A DNA stretch of 64,000 nucleotides from Mucilaginibacter sp. L196 (GTDB lineage Bacteria; Bacteroidota; Bacteroidia; Sphingobacteriales; Sphingobacteriaceae), in NCBI RefSeq assembly GCF_009765905.1, contig NZ_LMUO01000019.1, positions 732,418 to 796,417 on the forward strand, given 5' to 3'. Each line of letters starts with the position of its first letter. The stretch's first letter is position 1. Below the pieces are notes generated by a model, which saw nothing but the letters and a program-made list of their open reading frames with translations, ran no database searches and was not told the origin of the DNA. Positions 16,800-25,989 of this stretch are shown here, one piece after another. The translations under genes were made by a program, and so were the position numbers.

Positions 16800-17800
16800 T
16801 TATAGGCGTAGGGTTTCATCGTTCCGCAACTACAAGCGCAGTTAGGATCGCGTACACCCAATAGCTTTAAAAAGTGCTGGTAAAAGCCTATACGATCATT
16901 CATATTAGGCATGTTATCGCCTTTGTTGCATTCTATCTGTCCGTTTACAATATTAATCGTCATGCCAAAGCCTGGAGTTCGTCCTGCGGCTTTATCAGCA
17001 GCGCTGGGCTGCCATTTACCGGTCATTACGTCGTGTGCTGATGGTTTTGGTGATTGTGGCGTCATCCAAAAATAAATAGCGGTTTTAAAGGCAACTACCG
17101 GATCATTTTGAACCAGGTCCGGATTACTTAACAACACATTCTTATCGCCAAAAATGCAGGTTGATGCATAACCATAATTGCCATTATAACTTATTTGCAT
17201 AGGGCCGCGGCCATAATATTTTTTGCCTTTAACTGCAGGATAATCATCATTGTCTGCTACATAAGTTAATGCGGTATTTACTTCATGCATCAGCATTAGT
17301 CCGTCATTATATTTACCATTTTCACCGTGGCGGGTTTCATGTGCTATCTGCGCAAAAAAAGAGGCTAATTCCTTTTTATTTGTTTGGAGATCACCCGCGC
17401 TGCAAAATGCGCTGTAATCAATAGTATAGGATGTGTCGGGCTTTGCTTTGGCCCAGCTCTCGTTCCAGTCGGCATCCTGGCGCACAATGGTTGATTTACC
17501 TGTAGTTTTATCCGTACGAATGATCTGGAATACTGATGCCGACCTGCGTGTTATCTTTACTTTAATAGCACCTAATTGATTTATAGCCTTTATAAAAGCC
17601 GCGTAACTGTAAAAATTATCATGCAACGGAAAAAGCGTGTTAAAGTCTTTTTCGCTCAAAAAGCTGCTTACCGGTATTTTGTTGCTTACATCAGGTGCGC
17701 TGGTTGTACCCGATGGAGAGGAATGGCACTTAAAGCTTAATAGCGATGTTGCTGAAAGTAAGACAAGTATCAGCCGGGTAGATAATATGATCGATTTCAT
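16796..17800 (-). CDS. GH19 chitinase-like protein, exported
   Basis: About 334 residues from the Met at 17800, preferred over a Met 13 codons upstream because it gives a proper signal sequence (MKSIILSTRLILVLLSATSLL). The GH19 core is clear: the catalytic Glu lies in FFAQIAHETRHGE, followed by YYGRGPMQISYNGNYG and FKTAIYFWMTPQ. Plant-type GH19 enzymes cleave chitin or related beta-1,4-GlcNAc polymers by inversion. A Cys after the hydrophobic core (SFKCHSS) could be a weak lipobox. A Cys-rich end (CACSC) is unusual. It acts outside the cytoplasm. Confidence 0.88.
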   Translation of the reverse strand: MKSIILSTRLILVLLSATSLLSFKCHSSPSGTTSAPDVSNKIPVSSFLSEKDFNTLFPLHDNFYSYAAFIKAINQLGAIKVKITRRSASVFQIIRTDKTTGKSTIVRQDADWNESWAKAKPDTSYTIDYSAFCSAGDLQTNKKELASFFAQIAHETRHGENGKYNDGLMLMHEVNTALTYVADNDDYPAVKGKKYYGRGPMQISYNGNYGYASTCIFGDKNVLLSNPDLVQNDPVVAFKTAIYFWMTPQSPKPSAHDVMTGKWQPSAADKAAGRTPGFGMTINIVNGQIECNKGDNMPNMNDRIGFYQHFLKLLGVRDPNCACSCGTMKPYAYN

Positions 17801-17908
17801 TATAGTAGTGAGTGAAAATATATAACACCATATATCCAAACAGGTTTAATTTAAATATATTTTAATGTATTTTTAAAAAGTATTAAGCGACAAGGTTAAT
17901 AAGTTTAA

Positions 17909-18457
17909 ATGAAAATATATACTAAAACCGGAGATAAAGGGTTAACATCATTAATAGGCGGTACGCGGGTGCCTAAACATCATCTGCGCATCGAGAGTTA
18001 TGGTACAGTGGATGAGCTTAATTCATATATCGGGTTGATCCGCGATCAGAATATTAGCGAACAGGATAAGGATATATTAAAACATATACAGGACAGGTTA
18101 TTCACCATTGGGGCTTCATTAGCTGCTGATCCCGAGAAATCGAAAATGGTGATACCTGATCTGCATGATGAGGATATTGAACTGCTGGAGCATGAAATGG
18201 ATGTAATTGATGAGCAATTGCCAGCATTAAAACATTTTATTTTGCCGGGTGGCAGTAATGCCATTTCGTTTTGCCATATTGCAAGGTGTGTTTGCCGAAG
18301 GGCCGAACGCATAACCGTTCACTTGGCCGAAGAAAGCCCGGTGGATGTAAAAGTGAACATTTATCTGAACAGGTTGAGCGATTACCTATTCACTTTAGCG
18401 CGTAAGATAGGGGATGAGCAATGTATCCCCGAAAATAAATGGATACCGCGTATTTGA
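17909..18457 (+). CDS. cob(I)yrinic acid a,c-diamide adenosyltransferase, PduO type
   Basis: A 182-residue cytoplasmic enzyme transferring adenosyl from ATP to cob(I)alamin. The N-terminal ATP loop KIYTKTGDKGLTSLIGG, the GTVDELNSYIG helix and the RCVCRRAER motif are all hallmarks of the PduO/MMAB family. No other cobalamin gene is nearby, consistent with salvage of imported corrinoid. It stands alone, divergent from the chitinase. Confidence 0.94.
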   Translation: MKIYTKTGDKGLTSLIGGTRVPKHHLRIESYGTVDELNSYIGLIRDQNISEQDKDILKHIQDRLFTIGASLAADPEKSKMVIPDLHDEDIELLEHEMDVIDEQLPALKHFILPGGSNAISFCHIARCVCRRAERITVHLAEESPVDVKVNIYLNRLSDYLFTLARKIGDEQCIPENKWIPRI

Positions 18458-18474
18458 AAATGTTAGAAAAAAAT

Positions 18475-18507
18475 ATTGATAATCAATTTAAAAATATTAT
18501 ACTTTTG
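18475..18507 (+). promoter_or_regulatory. promoter of the DUF2795-like gene
   Basis: A perfect -7 box TACTTTTG (18500-18507) is preceded by ATTG (18475-18478) with 21 bp between, close to the Bacteroidota TTTG-N19-TANNTTTG pattern. Transcription would start some 30 bp before the ATG at 18547. Confidence 0.55.
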
Positions 18508-18546
18508 CGAAAAAGTAATTTAGTGTAATTATTATAAAAATAAAAT

Positions 18547-18768
18547 ATGTACTGGACACTTGAACTAGCATCTCACCTTGAGGACGCACCCTGGCCTGCC
18601 ACAAAAGACGAATTAATTGACTATGCTATACGCTCTGGCGCACCTGTAGAGGTTATTGAAAACCTACAGGCACTGGAAGACGATGGCGAACCTTATGAAA
18701 ATATTGAAGAAATCTGGCCGGATTATCCGACAAAAGACGACTTCTTTTTTAACGAGGACGAATATTAA
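18547..18768 (+). CDS. DUF2795 domain protein
   Basis: A 73-residue, very acidic protein (MYWTLELASHLEDAPWPATK at the N-terminus). The PATKDELIDYAIRSGAP..VIENLQALEDDGE layout is that of DUF2795, a small domain of unknown function common in Bacteroidota. It has its own promoter and a strong terminator 20 bp downstream, so it is a monocistronic, probably well-expressed gene. Confidence 0.85.
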   Translation: MYWTLELASHLEDAPWPATKDELIDYAIRSGAPVEVIENLQALEDDGEPYENIEEIWPDYPTKDDFFFNEDEY

Positions 18769-18790
18769 TCAACATTTTTTTAGATAGAAG

Positions 18791-18816
18791 AACCCTGCGA
18801 ACGCAGGGTTTTTTTA
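18791..18816 (+). terminator. rho-independent terminator
   Basis: AACCCTGCG and CGCAGGGTT form a 9-bp GC-rich stem with a two-base loop, followed by T7. It ends the DUF2795 transcript. Confidence 0.9.
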
Positions 18817-18883
18817 TTCGAGCGCATTTTGGAACGGTTTTGGTATTGATGATAATATATTTATCAACTAAAACTTTAACAAA

Positions 18884-19030
18884 ATGAGAGGTTTATTGTA
18901 CATCATTGCTGTTATCCTTATAATAGGGTGGGCATTAGGAGTATTCTTTTATTCGGCAACCGGATTGATCCACGTATTATTAGTAATCGCTATCATAGCC
19001 TTACTTTTAGGTTTGATCAGAAGGGCCTAA
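18884..19030 (+). CDS. Lmo0937-like small membrane protein
   Basis: A 48-residue ORF: MRGLLYIIAVILIIGWALGV followed by a short turn and a second hydrophobic helix, ending in LIRRA. The two-helix pattern with GW..GVFF is that of the lmo0937 family of tiny membrane proteins, often stress-related in Bacteroidota. Function is unknown. It follows the DUF2795 terminator and is itself followed by a hairpin. Confidence 0.8.
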   Translation: MRGLLYIIAVILIIGWALGVFFYSATGLIHVLLVIAIIALLLGLIRRA

Positions 19031-19056
19031 GCAGGTACTCAATAGAATAGAATATT

Positions 19057-19083
19057 AAGCCATTTGCCTTAGGCAGATGGCTT
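19057..19083. terminator. bidirectional terminator between small membrane gene and ispD
   Basis: AAGCCATTTGCC and GGCAGATGGCTT pair with one wobble around a TTA loop that is the ispD stop codon. T-rich DNA follows on the plus strand. It can serve both convergent genes. Confidence 0.7.
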
Positions 19084-19788
19084 TTGGTTTAATATAGCCT
19101 CGGCTATTGCAATATCCTCCGGAAATGTGATCTTGATATTCTCGTAACTACCTTCAATCAGGTTTATTTTAACGCCTGAACTTTCAACTACGCTGGCATC
19201 ATCAGTAAACTTTATATCGTAAGCTTGGTCATATGCTTTTTGCAGTACCGACCATTTAAACGTCTGCGGTGTTTGCACCAAATAAATATCATCACGTAAT
19301 AAACTAACGGAATGATCACCTTGCATTTGTCTTACCGAGTCGCGGCTTTTAACTGCCGTAATAGCGTTACCATGCCCGGCAGCGTAAGTAAATGAGTTGT
19401 TTATAAGGGATGCCGCTGTAAGTGGCCGTACAGCATCGTGAATGGCTATAACCGCATTTGTGTCTTCAATGATATTCAACCCTGATTTAACAGAGTGAAA
19501 GCGGGTCTCACCGCCTTTTATTAGTTGATGAGGTAAAGTGAAATTATATTTTGCACATAAATCCAACCATAGTTCATGATAATCAGCATGCAATGCCAAA
19601 ATTAACTCTGGTTTAGCTACGGTATTATGAAAAGCCTGCAACGTATGCATTAAAATAGGCAAGCCATTCAGCAATAAAAACTGTTTGGGTAGAGCCGCTT
19701 GCATACGTGTACCGGAACCGCCGGCAACAATTATCGCGAAATTAGATGTGGGATTTGAGATTTGAGATTTGAGATCAGGTGCGCTCAT
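19069..19788 (-). CDS. ispD: 2-C-methyl-D-erythritol 4-phosphate cytidylyltransferase
   Basis: A 239-residue enzyme of the MEP isoprenoid pathway that joins CTP to MEP. The nucleotide-binding loop reads FAIIVAGGSGTRMQAALPKQ, and later AIHDAVRPLTAA and the TDDASVVES region are conserved. The first 16 residues (MSAPDLKSQISNPTSN) are extra and are encoded by ATTTGAGAT tandem words that continue into the neighbouring intergenic repeat, so the N-terminus has apparently been replaced by repeat DNA. No better start exists before the P-loop. Confidence 0.93.
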   Translation of the reverse strand: MSAPDLKSQISNPTSNFAIIVAGGSGTRMQAALPKQFLLLNGLPILMHTLQAFHNTVAKPELILALHADYHELWLDLCAKYNFTLPHQLIKGGETRFHSVKSGLNIIEDTNAVIAIHDAVRPLTAASLINNSFTYAAGHGNAITAVKSRDSVRQMQGDHSVSLLRDDIYLVQTPQTFKWSVLQKAYDQAYDIKFTDDASVVESSGVKINLIEGSYENIKITFPEDIAIAEAILNQKPSA

Positions 19789-19807
19789 ATTCTACTTTGA
19801 TTAAAAA

Positions 19808-19845
19808 AGATATGAGATTTGAGTTTAGTCTCAAATCTCATATCT
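19808..19845. repeat. perfect 16-bp inverted repeat between ispD and queA
   Basis: AGATATGAGATTTGAG (19808-19823) and its exact complement (19830-19845) enclose a 6-bp loop. Further copies of the word ATTTGAGAT lie on both sides, including inside the ispD 5' end (about 19751-19790). No T-run follows, so it is more likely a repeat element than a terminator. Confidence 0.85.
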
Positions 19846-19861
19846 ATAATCTCAAATCTAA

Positions 19862-20911
19862 TTAAATTATCAGCATGGCATCTCCATAGCTGTAGAAATT
19901 GTATTTTTCTTTCACTGCAACTTCGTATGCATTCATTACATGTTCATAGCCACCAAATGCACTTACCATCATCAATAAGGTTGACTCAGGAGTGTGAAAG
20001 TTAGTGATCATTGAATTAGCGATGCTAAAGTCGTATGGCGGGAAAATGAATTTACTCGTCCAGTCGTTAGCCGCTTTTAAAGTTTTATTGGCAGATACCG
20101 CTGATTCAATAGCACGCATTGAGGTAGTACCTACAGCACAAATACGTTTTTTTCTTTCGATACCACGATTAACAATATCAGCCTGTTTTTGCTCGATGAT
20201 GAATTGCTCAGAATCCATTTTGTGCTTGGTTAAATCCTCAACCTCAACCGGGCGGAATGTACCTAAACCAATGTGTAAAGTAACCTCAGCAAAATCAACA
20301 CCTTTAAGTTCAAGGCGTTTCATCAATTCACGGCTAAAATGCAAACCTGCGGTTGGAGCTGCAACAGCACCTTCGTGCTTAGCGAAGATGGTTTGGTAAC
20401 GCTCTTTATCTTCAGCAGTAGCTTTACGTTTAATGTATTTTGGAAGCGGTGTTTCACCCAGGATCTCCACATTGCGGCGGAATTCTTCATCAGTACCATC
20501 AAATAAGAATCTTATTGTACGGCCACGTGAGGTAGTGTTATCAACAACTTCGGCAATTAACAAATCGTCATCACCAAAATAAAGTTTGTTACCAACACGT
20601 ATTTTACGTGCAGGATCAACCAATACGTCCCAAAGGCGAAGTTCTTTATTCAGTTCCCTCAATAAAAATACTTCAATAGTAGCACCTGTTTTTTCCTTAT
20701 TACCGTACATACGGGCCGGGAATACTTTGGTGTTGTTAAGTATCATTACATCCTGGTCATCGTAATAATCCAGTATGTCTTTAAATATTTTATGCTCAAT
20801 TTTTCCTGAATCCTTGTGTAAAACCATTAAACGGGCTTCATCACGGGTTTGTGCAGGGTTGTTAGCAATTAATGATTCTGGTAAATTGAATTTGAATTGA
20901 GATAATTTCAT
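19862..20911 (-). CDS. queA: S-adenosylmethionine:tRNA ribosyltransferase-isomerase
   Basis: A 349-residue enzyme making epoxyqueuosine in tRNA from SAM and preQ1-tRNA. Recognised by MKLSQFKFNLPESLIA, EARLMVLHK, LNNTKVFPARM and above all the family signature GAVAAPTAGLHFS. Length is normal (E. coli 356). A promoter with a clean -7 box precedes it. Confidence 0.96.
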   Translation of the reverse strand: MKLSQFKFNLPESLIANNPAQTRDEARLMVLHKDSGKIEHKIFKDILDYYDDQDVMILNNTKVFPARMYGNKEKTGATIEVFLLRELNKELRLWDVLVDPARKIRVGNKLYFGDDDLLIAEVVDNTTSRGRTIRFLFDGTDEEFRRNVEILGETPLPKYIKRKATAEDKERYQTIFAKHEGAVAAPTAGLHFSRELMKRLELKGVDFAEVTLHIGLGTFRPVEVEDLTKHKMDSEQFIIEQKQADIVNRGIERKKRICAVGTTSMRAIESAVSANKTLKAANDWTSKFIFPPYDFSIANSMITNFHTPESTLLMMVSAFGGYEHVMNAYEVAVKEKYNFYSYGDAMLII

Positions 20912-20937
20912 GCTTATCTATATGGATTTTCAGGGCG

Positions 20938-20968
20938 CAAATGTACAAATTTTTTTATGATTTTCAAT
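20938..20968 (-). promoter_or_regulatory. promoter of queA
   Basis: On the minus strand ATTG (20965-20968), 19 bp, then TACATTTG (20938-20945). Both elements and the spacing fit the Bacteroidota consensus apart from one base in the -33 box. Confidence 0.6.
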
Positions 20969-21120
20969 CGATTATTTTTGGATGTCTCATAGATTATCTT
21001 ATGTAATCGCACGGTATTGACAAATGACAAATCCAATTGTTTTATTCATTAACAGAAAATGAAAAATACTGTAACTTAACAGGCTTATCAGCGTCTAAAA
21101 ATTAAACCAGCCCAAACACT

Positions 21121-22371
21121 ATGCTATTTTTAAAACTCTTCAGGGAAAGCTTCTTATTTGCTTTTGATGCATTAAGGCAAAATAAGCTACGTACCATGCT
21201 GTCATTACTGGGAGTTACCATTGGTATCTTTACCATTATAGCAGTGTTTTCAGCCGTTGATACCTTAAGAAACAACTTGCAGGAAAGCGTAAACAAATTA
21301 GGTAATAATAGTATTTACATAGGTAAATGGCCTTGGGCAGTAGGCAATAATGATTATCCATGGTGGAAATACATGCAGCGCCCGGAACCCAGCCTGCGCG
21401 AATTTGATCAGCTACAAAAACGTGTGACTGACGCCGATGGTATATCATACGAGATCAACATCGATAGCCGTATTATAAAATACAAAAGTAATACAGTGTC
21501 TGGCGCAACAATAAATGCCGTATCGCAGGATCATAATAAGGTTTGGAATTTCGATTTGGAAGAAGGAAGATATTTTACCGATATTGAATCAAGAACTGGT
21601 GCACCGGTTGCCGTAATTGGATATGATATTGCACAGGACCTTTTTCCTGGCGGTACCGCTGCTGGTAAGCAAATTAAAGTGATGGGGCGGGAAATCACTA
21701 TTATTGGTGTATTTACCAAAGAAGGAGACGATATGCTTGGCAACAGCGATGACAAAAGCGTATTGGTACCCATAAATTTCGCTAAAAACGTAATTGATGT
21801 ACAAAGTGATAATTACCAGCCTACAATTGTAGTGCGCGGCAAAAAAGGTATCAGTTCGGAACAGTTAGAGAGTGAACTTCATCAATTAATGCGTTCGATC
21901 AGAAGATTGCATCCAAACGAAGACGACAGTTTCGCATTAAACCAGACCACTATATTAAGTAATGGTTTAGATCAGTTATTCGGCGTGATGGACATTGGAG
22001 GGGCAATTATCGGGGGATTTTCTATATTGGTTGGCGGGTTTGGTATTGCTAACATTATGTTTGTTTCGGTTAAGGAACGAACCAATATTATTGGTATACA
22101 AAAATCCTTAGGTGCTAAAAACTATTTTATTTTATTACAATTCCTGATCGAATCGATCACTTTATGTTTTATAGGAGGATTAATAGGATTGGGGGTGGTA
22201 TTCCTGGGTACGCTGGCTTTAAAAGCTGCCGCAGACGTTAAAATAGTGCTGGATATGAGCAATATAATATGGGGGGTAGGCATGTCGGTAAGTATTGGAA
22301 TCATATCAGGTATTATACCCGCTTATTCGGCATCAAGGCTTAATCCTGTTGAGGCTATCCGATCAAATTAA
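21121..22371 (+). CDS. ABC transporter permease, MacB/FtsX type
   Basis: A 416-residue inner-membrane protein. One hydrophobic helix near residue 30 (MLSLLGVTIGIFTIIAVFSA), a large MacB-PCD periplasmic domain, then three C-terminal helices with the FtsX signature around VGGFGIANIMFVSVKERTNI..QKSLGAK. Such permeases act with a cytoplasmic ATPase to move lipoproteins, peptides or drugs by mechanotransmission. No matching ATPase gene is adjacent, so the partner must be encoded elsewhere. Confidence 0.9.
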   Translation: MLFLKLFRESFLFAFDALRQNKLRTMLSLLGVTIGIFTIIAVFSAVDTLRNNLQESVNKLGNNSIYIGKWPWAVGNNDYPWWKYMQRPEPSLREFDQLQKRVTDADGISYEINIDSRIIKYKSNTVSGATINAVSQDHNKVWNFDLEEGRYFTDIESRTGAPVAVIGYDIAQDLFPGGTAAGKQIKVMGREITIIGVFTKEGDDMLGNSDDKSVLVPINFAKNVIDVQSDNYQPTIVVRGKKGISSEQLESELHQLMRSIRRLHPNEDDSFALNQTTILSNGLDQLFGVMDIGGAIIGGFSILVGGFGIANIMFVSVKERTNIIGIQKSLGAKNYFILLQFLIESITLCFIGGLIGLGVVFLGTLALKAAADVKIVLDMSNIIWGVGMSVSIGIISGIIPAYSASRLNPVEAIRSN

Positions 22372-22465
22372 TTGGTTAAATAGGCATCTTATACCTCCAA
22401 AGAAAAAGTGGCTAAAATTTTACAATAAGTATGTTGCAACGGGGATGTTTGTAGCCATATTTTAT

Positions 22466-22473
22466 TACATTTG
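22466..22473 (+). promoter_or_regulatory. -7 box for citrate synthase
   Basis: TACATTTG lies 18 bp before the ATG at 22492, supporting that start over a TTG within the box itself at 22471. A TTTG at 22448 is closer than usual (14 bp). Confidence 0.5.
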
Positions 22474-22491
22474 CGTCATACAAATACTTCT

Positions 22492-23778
22492 ATGTCAGAA
22501 ACAGCTCAACTGAAAATTGGCGATAAAACTTACGATCTACCTGTAATTGAAGGTTCTGAAGGTGAAAAAGCCATTGATATATCGAAACTAAGAGACCAAA
22601 CCGGTTACGTAACACTTGATATTGGTTATAAAAACACAGGCGCTACACAAAGTGCTATTACTTTTTTAGATGGCGAACTGGGTATATTAAAATACCGTGG
22701 TTATCCTATCGAGCAATTAGCTGCAAAATCAAGCTTTATTGAGGTTGCTTACTTGCTTATCTACGGTGAATTACCAACTGAAGAGCAATTAAAGGCATTC
22801 AATTTTGATTTAAGTCATCATACCCTTGTTCACGAGGATATGAAGAAGTTTTTTGATGGCTTCCCATCAAAATCGCATCCTATGGGTCAGCTAAGCTCAT
22901 TGGTTTGTTCACTATCTGCTTTTTACCCCGAATCATTAAAGCAAAACCAAACACCTGAAGAGCTTAATTTGAGCATTATTAAGGTGCTGGCTAAAATGCC
23001 TACGATCGTTTCTTGGATCTACAAAAAATCATTAGGACATCCTTATATCTATCCGCAAAATAAATATGACTATGTAACTAACTTCCTGAACATGACTTTC
23101 GGTCAGCGTACAGAGGTTGTTGATATTGATCCGGTTATTGTTAGCGCGATGAATACCTTATTAATACTACATGCTGATCACGAGCAAAACTGCTCTACAT
23201 CAACTGTACGTATTGTAGGTTCATCAGCATCAAATATTTATGCTTCGGTTTCTGCCGGTATTTCGGCTTTATGGGGCCCGCTTCACGGTGGCGCTAACCA
23301 GGAAGTTATCGAGATGCTGCAAAAAATACAGGAAGACGGCGGTGATACTGATAAATGGATAGCTAAAGCAAAAGATAAAAACGATCCGTTCCGTTTAATG
23401 GGATTTGGACACCGCGTTTATAAAAACTTTGATCCTCGTGCTAAGATCATCAAGAAAGCATGTGATGATATTTTAGAAAAATTAGGTATTGATGATGAGG
23501 TGTTGGAAATTGCGAAAAAGCTTGAAGAAGTTGCTTTGAAAGATCCATACTTTATTGAGCGTAAATTATATCCTAACGTTGATTTCTACTCAGGCATTAT
23601 TTACCGTGCATTAGGTTTCCCAACTGATATGTTTACGGTATTATTTGCTTTAGGCCGCTTGCCAGGATGGATTGCGCAATGGAAAGAAATGAAAGAACAT
23701 AAAGAGCCAATTGGCCGTCCGCGACAGATTTATACTGGTGCAACGAACCGGGATTATGTTGATATAAAGAATAGATAA
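22492..23778 (+). CDS. gltA: citrate synthase
   Basis: A 428-residue TCA cycle enzyme condensing acetyl-CoA and oxaloacetate. The start at 22492 (MSETAQLKIGD) is chosen because the longer TTG start overlaps the -7 box. Catalytic residues are in LHADHEQNCSTS, GPLHGGANQEV and GFGHRVYKNFDPRAK, and an Asp in YPNVDFYSG. Size and N-terminal beta-domain match the hexameric type II enzyme. It ends with a terminator. Confidence 0.96.
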   Translation: MSETAQLKIGDKTYDLPVIEGSEGEKAIDISKLRDQTGYVTLDIGYKNTGATQSAITFLDGELGILKYRGYPIEQLAAKSSFIEVAYLLIYGELPTEEQLKAFNFDLSHHTLVHEDMKKFFDGFPSKSHPMGQLSSLVCSLSAFYPESLKQNQTPEELNLSIIKVLAKMPTIVSWIYKKSLGHPYIYPQNKYDYVTNFLNMTFGQRTEVVDIDPVIVSAMNTLLILHADHEQNCSTSTVRIVGSSASNIYASVSAGISALWGPLHGGANQEVIEMLQKIQEDGGDTDKWIAKAKDKNDPFRLMGFGHRVYKNFDPRAKIIKKACDDILEKLGIDDEVLEIAKKLEEVALKDPYFIERKLYPNVDFYSGIIYRALGFPTDMFTVLFALGRLPGWIAQWKEMKEHKEPIGRPRQIYTGATNRDYVDIKNR

Positions 23779-23793
23779 ACTATTCTCTTTATT

Positions 23794-23821
23794 AAAAGGC
23801 TCCGGTATCGGGGCCTTTTTT
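23794..23821 (+). terminator. terminator after citrate synthase
   Basis: AAAAGGCTCCG and CGGGGCCTTTT pair around GTAT, with a T-run inside the 3' arm. Confidence 0.8.
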
Positions 23822-23833
23822 GTAACTAGCAAA

Positions 23834-24970
23834 ATGGTTGAAAAATTGTGCATATTGCTTTTTCCAATCTTGTGCAGCACATGCTTATTTGCACAAGTAA
23901 AAGTTACGTTCGAAATTAAAAATGTTCCTGCTTTTAAATCAGCTACCAAAACGCTCTATTTAGCCGGCGACTTTAATAATTGGAATGCAGCCAGCTACAA
24001 ATGGCAAATGGGTCAAAACAGAATAGCTTGCCAATTAATTATAGATATGCCACCCGGGAAATACGCCTTTAAAGTGACAAGGGGCAGTTGGGAAACCGTA
24101 GAATGCAGCACTACAGGCAACGATATCCCAAACAGGGAAATAAGTATTGTACATGATACAACCGTTGAAATGAGCATAGCAGGATGGAAGGATAATTTTC
24201 CACCACAAGATAAAAAGCATACCGCAAGCCCCAATGTAAATATCATTAGTGAAAAGTTTGCTATACCACAATTAGGCAGGCAACGCAGGATATGGATATA
24301 TCTACCTTCTGATTATGCCACATCACATAAAAAGTATCCGGTAATATATATGCACGACGGGCAGAATCTGTTCGATGATTATACTTCGGGTTATGGTGAA
24401 TGGGGTATTGACGAAATACTGGATAAACTGCCTGAAAAGGAAGAAAGCATTGTTGTAGGGATAGATCATGGTGGTGAATACAGAATTACGGAATACGATC
24501 CTTATGATTCTAAATATGGTAAAGGCAGGGGTGATGATTATGTTGATTTTTTAGTTAACAATTTAAAACCTTATATTGATAAAAACTATCGTACCAAAAA
24601 GGATGTGAAACATACTACCATAGCGGGTAGTTCGATGGGGGGATTGATATCGATGTATGCTATTTTGAAATACCCTAACATATTTGGAAACGCTGGTGTA
24701 TTTTCCCCCGCGTTTTGGATAGCGCCTGATATTTACCAGTTTGCACAACAGAAAAGTTTGCCTGCTAATGCTCGTATTTATTTTGTATGTGGCGATATTG
24801 AAGATAAAACTATGGTGGCTGATATGAAAAAAATGGCTGATATTATACAAGCCAAAGGAATTGACGAAAACAATATACCAACTGTTATTATGCAGGGAGA
24901 AAAGCATAACGAAAAACAATGGAATAAAGACTTCCCGGCGTTTTATAGCTGGTTAATAAGAGGATATTAA
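23834..24970 (+). CDS. exported esterase with AMPK/CBM48-like N-terminal domain
   Basis: A 378-residue protein with a signal sequence (MVEKLCILLFPILCSTCLFA). Residues 25-115 hold a glycogen-binding-like beta-sandwich (YLAGDFNNWNAAS, GKYAFKV). From about 135 an esterase-D-type alpha/beta hydrolase follows, with YMHDGQNLFDD, the nucleophile in TTIAGSSMGGLIS and a late His in GEKHNEKQW. Similar two-domain enzymes act on feruloyl, acetyl or siderophore esters; the substrate here is unknown. Location is periplasmic or outer surface. Confidence 0.88.
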   Translation: MVEKLCILLFPILCSTCLFAQVKVTFEIKNVPAFKSATKTLYLAGDFNNWNAASYKWQMGQNRIACQLIIDMPPGKYAFKVTRGSWETVECSTTGNDIPNREISIVHDTTVEMSIAGWKDNFPPQDKKHTASPNVNIISEKFAIPQLGRQRRIWIYLPSDYATSHKKYPVIYMHDGQNLFDDYTSGYGEWGIDEILDKLPEKEESIVVGIDHGGEYRITEYDPYDSKYGKGRGDDYVDFLVNNLKPYIDKNYRTKKDVKHTTIAGSSMGGLISMYAILKYPNIFGNAGVFSPAFWIAPDIYQFAQQKSLPANARIYFVCGDIEDKTMVADMKKMADIIQAKGIDENNIPTVIMQGEKHNEKQWNKDFPAFYSWLIRGY

Positions 24971-25018
24971 TAATAAGGTAATAAACATATTGTTTATTGC
25001 AGACTAAATATTATTGCC

Positions 25019-25882
25019 ATGAACGAAGAGATAAGCATTAAAAAAGACGAAGAGCTAGTTAAACAATCAAAAAAGCAAAAAGAGGTGCAAAGCCCGATAA
25101 AAGGAGGGCTAAAAACCAAGGAAGAAATTGTTGCTAACTGGCTACCCCGCTACACAGGCAGGCCGCTGGAAGATTTTGGTAAATACATTATATTAACTAA
25201 CTTCTCTAAATACATTCAGTTGTTTTCTCAATGGAATGATAATGCCCCGGTTTTAGGGTTGGATAAACCCATGCAAAGCGTAACCGCTAATGGCATCACC
25301 ATTATCAACTTTGGTATGGGGAGCTCGGTTGCGGCAACGGTGATGGATCTGTTAACAGCAATTAGTCCTAAAGCAGTTATATTTTTGGGTAAATGTGGCA
25401 GCTTGAAAAAGAGAGCAAATGTTGGCGATCTGATTCTGCCAATTGCCGCGATAAGGGGTGAAGGTACCTCAAACGATTATATGCCTGCTGCTGTACCTGC
25501 GTTGCCTGCATTCGCCATGCAGAAGGCGATATCAACCACAATTCGTGATTATTCGCGCGATTATTGGACAGGTACCTGCTACACTACTAACCGCCGTGTT
25601 TGGGAGCATGATAAAGAGTTCAAAAAATACTTGAAGGAACTAAGAGCGATGGCGGTAGATATGGAAACCGCGACTATTTTTGTAACGGGCTTCGCGAATA
25701 AAATACCTACAGGAGCACTGTTATTGGTATCTGATCAACCGATGATCCCTGAAGGTGTTAAAACCAGTGAGAGTGATTCAAAAGTTACCGAGCAATACGT
25801 AGAAACACATTTGCATATCGGTATCGAGTCCTTAAAACAACTGATAAATAACGGCTTGACCGTTAAGCATCTTAAGTTTTAG
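25019..25882 (+). CDS. amn: AMP nucleosidase
   Basis: A 287-residue nucleoside phosphorylase-fold enzyme. The GKCGSLKKRANVGDLILP region, the AIRGEGTSNDY loop and AVDMETATIF are characteristic of the short bacterial AMP nucleosidase that splits AMP to adenine and ribose-5-phosphate. The first 40 residues are Lys/Glu-rich and poorly conserved. It is an isolated forward gene ended by a hairpin. Confidence 0.9.
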   Translation: MNEEISIKKDEELVKQSKKQKEVQSPIKGGLKTKEEIVANWLPRYTGRPLEDFGKYIILTNFSKYIQLFSQWNDNAPVLGLDKPMQSVTANGITIINFGMGSSVAATVMDLLTAISPKAVIFLGKCGSLKKRANVGDLILPIAAIRGEGTSNDYMPAAVPALPAFAMQKAISTTIRDYSRDYWTGTCYTTNRRVWEHDKEFKKYLKELRAMAVDMETATIFVTGFANKIPTGALLLVSDQPMIPEGVKTSESDSKVTEQYVETHLHIGIESLKQLINNGLTVKHLKF

Positions 25883-25900
25883 TGAGTGATTTACATTAAT

Positions 25901-25945
25901 AAATAGCTTTTTGGGTGGATATATGAACTCAGAAAGCTATTTTTG
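25901..25945 (+). terminator. terminator after amn
   Basis: AAATAGCTTT and AAAGCTATTT pair around a 22-bp loop, followed by a short T-run. Confidence 0.6.
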
Positions 25946-25989
25946 CTTTAATACTAATAACCCTATAGGTTAGCTATACAAAAAATACT

